Source: an uncultured Clostridia bacterium (lineage in GTDB: Bacteria > Bacillota > Clostridia > Oscillospirales > CAG-272). From it: a stretch of DNA of 33,446 bases. Below the pieces are notes generated by a model that was given only the letters and a program-made list of their open reading frames with translations, was not told where the DNA came from and did not search any database. The stretch spans positions 1 to 33,446 of the forward strand of contig CANPXS010000013.1 in the NCBI GenBank assembly GCA_947586625.1, given 5' to 3'. Position numbers and translations under genes: made by a program. Every line of letters starts with the position of its first letter. Within the stretch, counting starts at the first letter, position 1. Of this stretch, positions 1-7,558 are shown one piece after another.

Positions 1-1188
1 CGCGGGCTTCGGCGAAAGGTCTGCGTTAAACAGCAGCGGATACTCGCCCGCTCTCCACGTGTTGCCGTCCGATATGCCCCATACTGTGACGCTCGTGATG
101 TTGGCGCCCTTCTTTATCAGCTTTATAAGTCCCGACATCAGATCGCCGTAGAACTTGCCCTGCGTCTTGAATTCGGACTCGGAATCCGACTTGACGCCGA
201 CGTCGAGCTCGGTCAGCTGAAGCTCATACCCCGCGCCGCAGAACTTCTCCGCCGCGCGCAAAAACTGTGTTACGGAATCGGTGGCGGCGAGATGGCTCTG
301 CATTCCGATGCCGTCGATGAGACCCTCTTCCTTGATCTGTGAGAGGTTGTTTATCATCAGATCCGTCTTCCACATGCAGGCGTAGTCGTTGTAGAACAGC
401 TTCATATCCTCCGCCGCGTACTCGCGCGCATACTTGAACGCGTAGTAGACGTAGTCGGGACCGACCGTGTCGTACCAGCGGTTGTCCTGCATGCGTATGC
501 CGTTCGCGTCTCCTACGCCGGTGTCGAACGCCTCGTTCACGACGTCGACGGCGTAGATGAGGCCGGGATAGTTGTCCTTGAAGTATTCGAGCACCGTCTT
601 TATGTAGCTCTCCATTCTGGCGAGCATGACGTCACGGCTGACGAGAGCGCCGCCGTCTGTGTAATCCTCGGTGAAGAACCACGCCGGCGTCTGCGCGTGC
701 CAGACGAGCGGGTGCAGACGCATCTTCATGTTGTTTTTGACGGCGTAGTCGGCGGCCTTCTTCGCCTGAGCGAAGTTGAAGCGCGGCGACGTGTACGTGT
801 CGGGCAGTCCCGCACGCGACGCGGCAGCGTCGAGGACGAAGTCGGGTTTCGTCTCGTTCTCGCACGTTATGCTGTTGAAGTTGTCGGTTATGACGCCGTT
901 AAACTTCGCGTTGCCGATGAGGGAGCCGGGCAGCGCGACGCCGATGTAGAATATGCCGTCGTAGGCATCGCGCAGCGTCGTGGGGGACGACGATGCGGGC
1001 GGCTCCGTGACAGCGTCGGTCACGGGAGCAGTCTCGACGGGCGCTGTGGTAGTAACGGCGGCGGTATCGTTTTTGCTTTCCGTGTCGGTCCCGTCAGACG
1101 GTTTATTCGACGACGATGTGGACGGAGAGCATCCTGCGAGCAGCGACAGCGCGAGCGCCGCCGCGATTATGGACGTAAACTTTTTCAT
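1..1188 (-). CDS. Endo-1,4-beta-xylanase, GH10, lipoprotein (C-terminus truncated by window edge)
   Basis: Reverse-strand translation starts MKKFTSIIAAALALSLLAGCSPS (lipobox LAGC) and contains GH10 signatures MRLHPLVWHAQTPAWFF, YAVDVVNEAFDTG (acid/base Glu) and LQLTELDVGV (nucleophile Glu). Open to the window edge, so absent from the ORF track. Confidence 0.93.
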   Translation of the reverse strand, partial: MKKFTSIIAAALALSLLAGCSPSTSSSNKPSDGTDTESKNDTAAVTTTAPVETAPVTDAVTEPPASSSPTTLRDAYDGIFYIGVALPGSLIGNAKFNGVITDNFNSITCENETKPDFVLDAAASRAGLPDTYTSPRFNFAQAKKAADYAVKNNMKMRLHPLVWHAQTPAWFFTEDYTDGGALVSRDVMLARMESYIKTVLEYFKDNYPGLIYAVDVVNEAFDTGVGDANGIRMQDNRWYDTVGPDYVYYAFKYAREYAAEDMKLFYNDYACMWKTDLMINNLSQIKEEGLIDGIGMQSHLAATDSVTQFLRAAEKFCGAGYELQLTELDVGVKSDSESEFKTQGKFYGDLMSGLIKLIKKGANITSVTVWGISDGNTWRAGEYPLLFNADLSPKPA

Positions 1189-1225
1189 TTGCAGTCTCCT
1201 GTGAAGTGTCGTTTGCTGTAATCTA

Positions 1226-1254
1226 ATTATACGACTTGCTGGGCGATTTGTCAA
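1226..1254 (-). promoter_or_regulatory. Sigma-A promoter for the GH10 xylanase (TTGACA-N17-TATAAT)
   Basis: Reverse complement reads TTGACA aatcgcccagcaagtcg TATAAT, about 40 bp upstream of the GH10 start. Confidence 0.8.
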
Positions 1255-1316
1255 TATTAAACAGCGTCGGCACTGTCGAAAATACGTATACCGTCGGCGA
1301 TTTTTACAAAAAAGCA

Positions 1317-1345
1317 TTGAATCGCCGCTTGAAATATGGTATTAT
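1317..1345 (+). promoter_or_regulatory. Sigma-A promoter for HAD hydrolase (TTGAAT-N17-TATTAT, TGG extended -10)
   Basis: ttgaat cgccgcttgaaatatgg tattat, about 40 bp upstream of the ATG at 1386. Confidence 0.65.
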
Positions 1346-1385
1346 ATACTCACAGCATAAAAAGTACAAAACGGAGGTGACGCGC

Positions 1386-2033
1386 ATGTTTGACGCCGTC
1401 ATATTCGATCTCGACGGCACGCTCTGCGATACGCTGCCCGACATACACGCGTCCGTGTCGCGTATGCTCGAGCGTCTCTCGTATCCGCCGCGCACCGTTA
1501 CGAACACTATCTGGGGCATGAACCACGGCTCACGCAATCTCATACGCCACGCGCTGCCGGACGGTGCGGGCGAGGACGAGGTCGACACGGCGCTCGCCGT
1601 GTATACGGAGATATACGGCGCTCACGTCTGCGAGCTGACGACGCCGTACCGAGGCATACGCGAGCTCGTCGAGAGGCTGTCGCGCGACGGGGTGATGCTG
1701 GCGGTGCTGTCCAACAAGCCGGACGCGCTCGTGGCGAAGATAATATCGAAGCTGTTCCCCGGCTCGTTCGCGATGACGGTCGGTCAGGGACCGTACGAGC
1801 TCAAGCCGTCGAAAGAGGCTCCGCTTACGATCGCGTCGATGTTCGGCGTGCCGCCGGAGGCGGTGCTCGTCGTCGGCGACTCCGACGTGGACGTGGAGAC
1901 CGCGCACAACGCGGGGATGAAGGCGGCGGGCGTTACATGGGGCTACCGCAGCCGCGACGTGATAGAGAAGGCGGGCGCCGATTTCATCGTCGACACGGCG
2001 GAGGAGCTTTACAGGACGGTGCGCGCCGACTGA
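1386..2033 (+). CDS. HAD-superfamily hydrolase, phosphoglycolate phosphatase-like
   Basis: MFDAVIFDLDGTLCDTLPD (motif I), VLSNKPD (motif II), KPSKEAP (motif III), VLVVGDSDVDVETAHNAGM (motif IV). RBS cggaggtga precedes ATG 1386; the track start at 1236 is too far upstream. Confidence 0.9.
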   Translation: MFDAVIFDLDGTLCDTLPDIHASVSRMLERLSYPPRTVTNTIWGMNHGSRNLIRHALPDGAGEDEVDTALAVYTEIYGAHVCELTTPYRGIRELVERLSRDGVMLAVLSNKPDALVAKIISKLFPGSFAMTVGQGPYELKPSKEAPLTIASMFGVPPEAVLVVGDSDVDVETAHNAGMKAAGVTWGYRSRDVIEKAGADFIVDTAEELYRTVRAD

Positions 2034-2060
2034 AATTTGTTTAAATTAAAGGAGATTATC

Positions 2061-2435
2061 ATGAAACCGTACGGAAAAAAAGTTTGGCTCATACCTGACG
2101 CGTTCCTCGGCTCGGAATCGGCGAATGATTTGACGACGCACGAGGCCGTCTGCGTTATTAATACGTCGGACGAGGACGCCGACATCGCGCTGACGCTGCT
2201 GTTCGAGGACAGGGAGCCGATGACGTGCTTTTCGGCAAAGTGCGGTGCGATGCGGACGCATCACATACGCCTTGACAAGATACGCGGTGAGAACGGCGAG
2301 CGCATCCCGTTTGACACGCCGTACGCGATACTGCTCGAATCGACCGCACCCGTCGTGGCGCAGTACTCGCGCCTTGACGCGAGCCGCGCCGAGCTTGCGC
2401 TGATGACCACCATCGCGTGGTCCCCGGAGGAGTAG
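2061..2435 (+). CDS. Sensory rhodopsin transducer (ASRT) family protein
   Basis: THEAVCVINTSDEDADIALTLLFEDREPM, RTHHIRLDKI, VVAQYSRLDASRAELALMTTIAW aligns from memory with Anabaena ASRT (SHETVCILNAGDEDAHVEITIYYSDKEPV, RTKHVRFNDL, VVQHTRLDSRQAENALLSTIAY). RBS aaaggag at 2048-2054. Confidence 0.82.
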   Translation: MKPYGKKVWLIPDAFLGSESANDLTTHEAVCVINTSDEDADIALTLLFEDREPMTCFSAKCGAMRTHHIRLDKIRGENGERIPFDTPYAILLESTAPVVAQYSRLDASRAELALMTTIAWSPEE

Positions 2436-2450
2436 GTTTGAAATGATTTT

Positions 2451-2490
2451 TGCGGGGGAGGGACTTCTTGAAATAAGTCCCTCCCCCGCA
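2451..2490 (+). terminator. Strong stem-loop with C-rich tail (terminator or repeat hairpin)
   Basis: TGCGGGGGAGGGACTT cttgaaat AAGTCCCTCCCCCGCA, then ccccttcttcaagaacttttattac. Confidence 0.75.
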
Positions 2491-2671
2491 CCCCTTCTTC
2501 AAGAACTTTTATTACAAATGGCGCAGTATTGCACCAACACTTTTTTGAAGGGAAAATGCTGCTGCAAAAAATTCAAAAAAATTTCGCTTTCCTGTAACGA
2601 ACCTCCGAAAAAAACGTCATATAAGATATATAAGATAAAAATAAAATCGTATAAAACACACGGAGGAAACC

Positions 2672-4057
2672 ATGAAAAAACTGCTGTCCATCATCCTTAT
2701 CGCATGCACGCTTTTGAGCGTGTGCGCATGCTCCCATACGTCCGTCGACGAGTATCTCGACCCGTATGAAACGCATGAATTTACCGAAAAGGAAAAAGAA
2801 GAACCGAAGGAGCCGAAAATATACGACACATCGGTCGTGATACGCTCGTCCATATTCGCGCTCGAACAGGACGGCATTATTTATCATTTCGGCTTTTGCC
2901 CGTGTGACGTCCGTCCGAACAGACTTTATGACAACGCCCCCGTAACATTGTGTACGACGCTTCTCGACGAGCCGAACAGTTGGACGTACCTCTGCCCCGA
3001 CCCGACTTGTCGACACAGAGATTATCAATGCGAGCTGTACGTGCATATGCAGAAGGAAGAGGTCAGCGATGACTCTCACATACTCGTCGTCAAGGAGGAA
3101 GGGCGGACGATGCCGATGGTGTATGCGTTCGGCTCGGCACAAAATCAGACTATCTTTCTTCGCAAATACGACCCTGAGACGGGAAAGAGCAGCAAGCGGA
3201 CGTTCAAACGCCAGATCCTCGCCGAGGCCGTATACTGTGCCGGAAAGATATATATGGAAGTCTCCGACAGGGGATTCATTGACGCCGTTGCGATGTACGA
3301 CCTTGACACATTCGCATATGAGGAGCTTTACCTCAACGGCGACGACGCCGGACTGCTCGGCGTATGGAACGACCGCGTATGGTCCATAACGAGCAAATTC
3401 AAGATCGGCAGTTGCGCGCTCGATTTTACCGATGTGCGCGAGGAATACGACTGCGGCGTGTCGCCGCTTTCAAGATACGCTACGCATCTGCGCGGATGCG
3501 TTGACGACGGCGTCCTTTATCTTGAGCGCAACCGCCGGGACGCATTCTTTCAGGGAATGTATTACGGCGATATATACGCGATAAATCTTAACGATATCGG
3601 CGCGGGCGAGACGCTCGTCGCGGAAAAGGTCACAGCGTTCATACCGCATAACGGCGACCTTTACTATACCGTATGGGATTACAGCGAGTCGGAGCCGGTC
3701 GACGAATTCCGCACGCCGGTGTCGACGGACGGCGGCAACATATACGTCTTTGACGCTGACGAAAAGACATCGACAACCGTTATCGAAAACAGCAATATCT
3801 CGGTGTTCAATTTCTATCAGGTCACGGACGATGTAATACGTTTCAGAGGCGTCGACGCAAAAGAGCCGCGCGGTCTTAAAGATGCAGTAACTCCGAGATA
3901 CACATACCCTATCTGCGTATACAGACTTGCGGACAAGACGTGGGAGAAGATGTATTGGGTCCCCTACTCGTTCGATGCAAACGAAAATCTGCGTTATTAC
4001 GGCGACGATGAATTTTTCCCGGAAGAAATGCTGCCGCTGTTCAAGAAGCAAGGATAA
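2672..4057 (+). CDS. Secreted lipoprotein, putative beta-propeller-like, with CPDPTCRH...C motif
   Basis: MKKLLSIILIACTLLSVCACSH signal peptide/lipobox; RBS cggaggaaacc. Paralogous to 29772..31175 (shared ...LLDxPxxxxYLxxDPTCxHxxxxC...). Confidence 0.85.
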   Translation: MKKLLSIILIACTLLSVCACSHTSVDEYLDPYETHEFTEKEKEEPKEPKIYDTSVVIRSSIFALEQDGIIYHFGFCPCDVRPNRLYDNAPVTLCTTLLDEPNSWTYLCPDPTCRHRDYQCELYVHMQKEEVSDDSHILVVKEEGRTMPMVYAFGSAQNQTIFLRKYDPETGKSSKRTFKRQILAEAVYCAGKIYMEVSDRGFIDAVAMYDLDTFAYEELYLNGDDAGLLGVWNDRVWSITSKFKIGSCALDFTDVREEYDCGVSPLSRYATHLRGCVDDGVLYLERNRRDAFFQGMYYGDIYAINLNDIGAGETLVAEKVTAFIPHNGDLYYTVWDYSESEPVDEFRTPVSTDGGNIYVFDADEKTSTTVIENSNISVFNFYQVTDDVIRFRGVDAKEPRGLKDAVTPRYTYPICVYRLADKTWEKMYWVPYSFDANENLRYYGDDEFFPEEMLPLFKKQG

Positions 4058-4124
4058 CGGACGCCGCCTGCGGCAAGCCTGCCGCACAACATATTTCCAA
4101 AATGGTTGACGCTCCTATTTTCGG

Positions 4125-4310
4125 GCATCGCGCCGTAGGCTTCGCAGCTTCACCTACGCGCACCGTGCTCGTGCGTTGATGGCGTGCCCAGCGTTGGACG
4201 CAGACACGACGTCTTGACGGCGATATCGCCCCGTCGCGAGGGAGCTGTTCGCAGGCTTCCCGCCTCACCTGCGTATGCTGCCTCTTGCTGTAACTGCTTC
4301 ACCTCATCTG
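4125..4310 (-). ncRNA. Candidate structured ncRNA, copy A
   Basis: Starts just downstream of a TTGATA-N17-TATAAT promoter. Contains 5' hairpin gcaggtgaggcgggaagcctgc, conserved core aacagctccctcgcgacgg...gtcgtgtctgcg...gcacgagcacggtgcgc and 3' hairpin cgtaggtgaagctgcgaagcctacg. Repeats at 7431..7558, 26566..26728 and 27117..27235. Confidence 0.5.
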
Positions 4311-4315
4311 CCTAT

Positions 4316-4344
4316 ATTATACCACAATTTTAGTGATTTATCAA
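4316..4344 (-). promoter_or_regulatory. Promoter of ncRNA copy A (TTGATA-N17-TATAAT)
   Basis: Reverse complement: ttgata aatcactaaaattgtgg tataat ataggcag; conserved with 7895..7923 and 26733..26760. Confidence 0.75.
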
Positions 4345-4420
4345 GTACTTTTCACGAATTTATGTATTTTTCACTTCACGCATAATCGTTCAACTGCATC
4401 CTTCACTGGTATTTCCGTTC

Positions 4421-4541
4421 ACCACGGTTCAATGTACAGTCTGTACCGACCGGCAACTATCTTTGCACATTTTACGTGGTGACGTCTTTCACACCAACAA
4501 ATAGGTTTTTGACAAGGGGGACTTTCTCGCAAGAAAGAGAA
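4421..4541 (+). repeat. Dispersed repeat block Y, copy A
   Basis: accacggttcaatgtacagtctgtaccgaccggcaactatctttgcacat...cgtggtgacgtctttcacacc...aggtttttgacaagggggactttctcgcaagaaag; matches 7643..7759 (inverted) and 26895..27024. Confidence 0.85.
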
Positions 4542-4551
4542 AGTGCGGGAT

Positions 4552-4582
4552 GAGGACCCTTTCTTAAAAAGAAAGGGTCCTC
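4552..4582 (+). terminator. 14-bp perfect stem-loop with cccccgaaccccct tail
   Basis: GAGGACCCTTTCTT aaa AAGAAAGGGTCCTC then cccccgaaccccctctccaaaagaac. Confidence 0.6.
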
Positions 4583-4735
4583 CCCCGAACCCCCTCTCCA
4601 AAAGAACACCGCGCCATAGCTGTGTGCGAGCAGCTCCGCGCGGCGTTTTATTATTGCGAAAAGTTTGGGGATGCCGGTTCTGCGCCGCGCGTATGCGACT
4701 ATAAAAAACTTTCGCGGAAATTTTCAAAAAATTTC

Positions 4736-4775
4736 TTGACAAACGGTATTTTTGATGATATCATATTGATATCAT
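4736..4775 (+). promoter_or_regulatory. Promoter TTGACA-N17-TATCAT with overlapping palindromic operator
   Basis: ttgaca 4736-4741, tatcat 4759-4764. Palindrome ATGATATCA-tat-TGATATCAT at 4755-4775 overlaps the -10 and lies just upstream of the ABC genes. Confidence 0.65.
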
Positions 4776-4796
4776 AATAATAGAGGTGATGCAAGG

Positions 4797-5666
4797 TTGA
4801 AACTTGAATTTTCCCATATACAAAAGTCGTTCGGTGCAAAGCATGTTCTCGATGACATATGTTTCTCCGCCGAGTCCGGCGACGCGTTCGGACTTCTCGG
4901 ACGAAACGGAGCGGGTAAAACGACGTCGATACGCATACTCATGGATGTTTTCCCCGCCGACGGCGGCGAGATACTCGTCGACGGCAGACCCATCGACCGC
5001 TCGCGCATCCGCTTCGGCTATCTGCCCGAGGAGCGCGGTCTTTACCCGAAAAAGAAGATATTCCCCCAGCTCGTCTACTTCTGCGAGCTGTTCGGCGTGG
5101 AACATTCTGACGCAACAGCGTCCGTGGACAAATGGCTGCGCAGGCTGTCGATGTACGAGTACCGCGACAAGCGTCTCGACACGCTCTCAAAGGGCAATCA
5201 GCAGAAAATACAGCTAATAACGGCGCTCGCCCACGATCCCGACGTGATAATTCTCGACGAGCCGTTCTCGGGGCTCGATCCCGTCAACGCGAGACTGCTC
5301 AAGGATGTCGTCAAAGAGCAGATCGAGCGCGGGAAGATAGTGCTGTTTTCGAGCCATCAGATGAGCTATATCGAGGAATTCTGCGACTCGATAGCGATTC
5401 TGGCGTCGGGTAAAATCGGAATAACCGGCAGACTGCACGACATCAAGCGCTCGTATCCGCGCGATACGCTGATCGTGTCCTCGCCGGACGCCGCCGCGAT
5501 AGCAAACGAATACGGCGTCGAGGCAGGGGAGGACGGGATAGTGGAGGTGCGCATGAACGGCGATAAACGCGCCGTGATAAAGTCGCTCGCCGAGCGCTAC
5601 GATATAGACGAGGTGCGCGTCAAGGAGCCGACGCTGTCCGATATCTTCGTCGAGTACGCGAAGTAA
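4797..5666 (+). CDS. ABC transporter ATP-binding protein (ABC-2 exporter type)
   Basis: Walker A GLLGRNGAGKTTS, signature LSKGNQQKIQ, Walker B DVIILDEPFSGLDP, H-loop SSHQM. Likely TTG start with RBS gaggtg. Confidence 0.92.
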   Translation: MKLEFSHIQKSFGAKHVLDDICFSAESGDAFGLLGRNGAGKTTSIRILMDVFPADGGEILVDGRPIDRSRIRFGYLPEERGLYPKKKIFPQLVYFCELFGVEHSDATASVDKWLRRLSMYEYRDKRLDTLSKGNQQKIQLITALAHDPDVIILDEPFSGLDPVNARLLKDVVKEQIERGKIVLFSSHQMSYIEEFCDSIAILASGKIGITGRLHDIKRSYPRDTLIVSSPDAAAIANEYGVEAGEDGIVEVRMNGDKRAVIKSLAERYDIDEVRVKEPTLSDIFVEYAK

Positions 5667-5728
5667 AAATCCGTCAGATATAAAAAAACATAAAACGTAA
5701 TAAAAATTTTTGAAAAAAGAGGGGGTGC

Positions 5729-5819
5729 AGGGGGGAGAGAAGAACTTTTTATAGAAAAGTGGCGTTTCCTTTGGAAACGCACGAGTTTTCTTCGAAAACT
5801 CTGGTTCTTTCCTCCCCCT
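5729..5819 (+). other. Predicted three-stem intergenic RNA structure between ATPase and permease genes
   Basis: Closing arms agggggg-agagaagaac (5729-5745) and gttctttcctccccct (5804-5819) enclose hairpins GCGTTTCC-ttt-GGAAACGC (5762-5780) and GAGTTTTC-ttc-GAAAACTC (5783-5801). Confidence 0.6.
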
Positions 5820-5830
5820 GAAAGGTTAAA

Positions 5831-7084
5831 ATGAAACAATTTCTAAAAATCCTGCGCTTCGAGCTCGGGGGATATTTTACAAACAAGGTGTTCGTCGGGG
5901 TGACGGTCGCGCTCGTTGTTGTGATAGTGGGCGTGATGTTCTTCCCCGTCGTCAGCGACGCAGTGGGCGAGTTTTTCACGTCTGAGCCGACGCAGGAACC
6001 GGGAGACGGTGACGTAAGCGGCAACGACGGTGCGCAAGTCATGCTCGTGTCCGGCGACGGCGCCGATACTGTTGCCGCCGCGTTCGCGGAAGTATTCGAC
6101 GGCTACCGCGTAGACGTCGCCGACGAAGATGACGCGCGCGAGCGCGTCACAAACGGCGAGGCTGAGTGCGCGTTCGTGCTTGAGTCGCCGCTGTCGTACA
6201 CATATCTCGTGCGCGACCTTGGGCTCTACGACTTCAATTCCGATATCGCCGACAGCACGCTCGTGTCGTTGTATCAGGCGAACGTCATGGCGTCGCACGG
6301 CATGGACGAGGCCTCGATAGGCGAGGTCATGTCCGCCGCCGTCACGCACGAGACGGAGGCGCTCGGCGTCGACCAGTCGCAGAACTACTTCTACACCTAC
6401 ATCATGATAATGGCGCTCTACATGGTCATCATGATATACGGGCAGATGGTGGCGTCCAACGTCGCGTCCGAGAAGAGCTCGCGCGCGATGGAGCTGCTCA
6501 TCACGAGCGCGTCTCCGACGTCGATGATGTTCGGCAAGGTCATAGCGTCGTGCACGGCGGGACTGTTCCAGCTTGTCGTCGTGTTCGGAACCGCGATAGT
6601 TTCGTATACGGTGACGCGCAGTCACTGGGACAATCCGATAGTCGAGTCGATATTTGGTATGCCGCCCGCGCTGTTCGGGTATATGATACTGTTCTTCCTA
6701 CTCGGTTTTCTGCTGTTCGCGTTCATGTACGGCGTCGTCGGCTCGATGGCGTCGAAGCTTGAGGACCTGAACACGCTCGTGATGCCCGTGACGCTGATAT
6801 TTGTCGCCGCGTTCATCGTCGTGATGATCTCGCTCAGTTCCGGCAACGTTGACACGATGCTGATGCGCGTATGCTCGTTCGTGCCGCTGACGTCGCCGAT
6901 GTCGATGTTTACGCGTATCGCGATGAGCGAGGTGCCCGTCTACGAGATAATAATATCGGTGTCGCTGCTCGCCGCGTCCGTCGTCGGCGTGGGATTCGCC
7001 GCCGCGAAGATATACCGCCTCGGCGTGCTGCTCTACGGCACCCCGCCGAAGTTCTCCGCGATAGTGAAGGCGCTGAAGAAGTGA
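5831..7084 (+). CDS. ABC-2 type transporter permease (NatB-like)
   Basis: N-terminal TM, large extracellular domain, then multiple C-terminal TM segments (YIMIMALYMVIMIYGQMVASNVASEKSSRAMELLITSASPTSMMFGKV). Confidence 0.9.
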   Translation: MKQFLKILRFELGGYFTNKVFVGVTVALVVVIVGVMFFPVVSDAVGEFFTSEPTQEPGDGDVSGNDGAQVMLVSGDGADTVAAAFAEVFDGYRVDVADEDDARERVTNGEAECAFVLESPLSYTYLVRDLGLYDFNSDIADSTLVSLYQANVMASHGMDEASIGEVMSAAVTHETEALGVDQSQNYFYTYIMIMALYMVIMIYGQMVASNVASEKSSRAMELLITSASPTSMMFGKVIASCTAGLFQLVVVFGTAIVSYTVTRSHWDNPIVESIFGMPPALFGYMILFFLLGFLLFAFMYGVVGSMASKLEDLNTLVMPVTLIFVAAFIVVMISLSSGNVDTMLMRVCSFVPLTSPMSMFTRIAMSEVPVYEIIISVSLLAASVVGVGFAAAKIYRLGVLLYGTPPKFSAIVKALKK

Positions 7085-7092
7085 TTAAAGCC

Positions 7093-7132
7093 GGGGGAAG
7101 GAAAAATTCTTGAAAGAATTTTTCCTTCCCCC
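7093..7132 (+). terminator. 19-bp perfect stem-loop downstream of the ABC permease
   Basis: GGGGGAAGGAAAAATTCTT ga AAGAATTTTTCCTTCCCCC then gaacccccttgttttcaagaatttttat. Confidence 0.75.
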
Positions 7133-7244
7133 GAACCCCCTTGTTTTCAAGAATTTTTATGGACTTTTTTACAAAGTAAACGAAAATGCTTGTTTCGGAG
7201 ATAGCTTAAGATAAACACTAATCGGTCCGCTTTTGGCGAAGGCA

Positions 7245-7300
7245 GCATTTCCTCACTGCGTGCGGAGCTCACACTTTCCGCTTTACGGAAAGTGTCGGAG
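7245..7300 (+). repeat. Dispersed double-hairpin repeat H, copy 1
   Basis: cctcactgcgtgcggagctcacactttccgctttacggaaagtgtcggag; related to 7767..7825, 26512..26568, 26832..26893. Confidence 0.7.
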
Positions 7301-7430
7301 GTTTGGAGCGTAAGCGACAAAACTCCTACCTTTCTACAAAAAGGGGTCCCTGAGTAAAGAAGTTTTCCTCGTTTATCACTTTTCAAGAATTTTTATTACA
7401 AGGGTTATTGTATGCTGTCACAAACGGGCA

Positions 7431-7558
7431 CCGTGCCGTAGGCTTCGCAGTTTCACCTACGCGCTCCCTACTCGTGCGCTGACGGCGCGTCAAGTTTCAA
7501 ACGCAGACACGACGTTTGGACGGCGCAATCGACATGCCGCGAGGGAGCTGTTCGCAGG
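7431..7558 (-). ncRNA. Candidate ncRNA core, copy B1 (no adjacent promoter)
   Basis: Reverse complement ctgcgaacagctccctcgcggcatgtcgattgcgccgtccaaacgtcgtgtctgcgtttgaaacttgacgcgccgtcagcgcacgagtagggagcgcgtaggtgaaactgcgaagcctacggc aligns with copy A. Confidence 0.45.

Noticed and set aside
2443-2769. 108-aa plus-strand ORF between the ASRT homologue and the lipoprotein
   Set aside because: Spans a stem-loop and overlaps the lipoprotein start in another frame; no domain.
4419-4742. 107-aa minus-strand ORF similar in translation to the 7580..7867 ORF (ERGFGGG...SFLRESPPCQK...CERRHHV...YRLYIEP)
   Set aside because: Similarity comes from repeat block Y and hairpins. Copy C has a stop (CERRHHV*), differences between A and B are largely amino-acid changing, and no RBS is evident. 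Treated as non-coding repeat.
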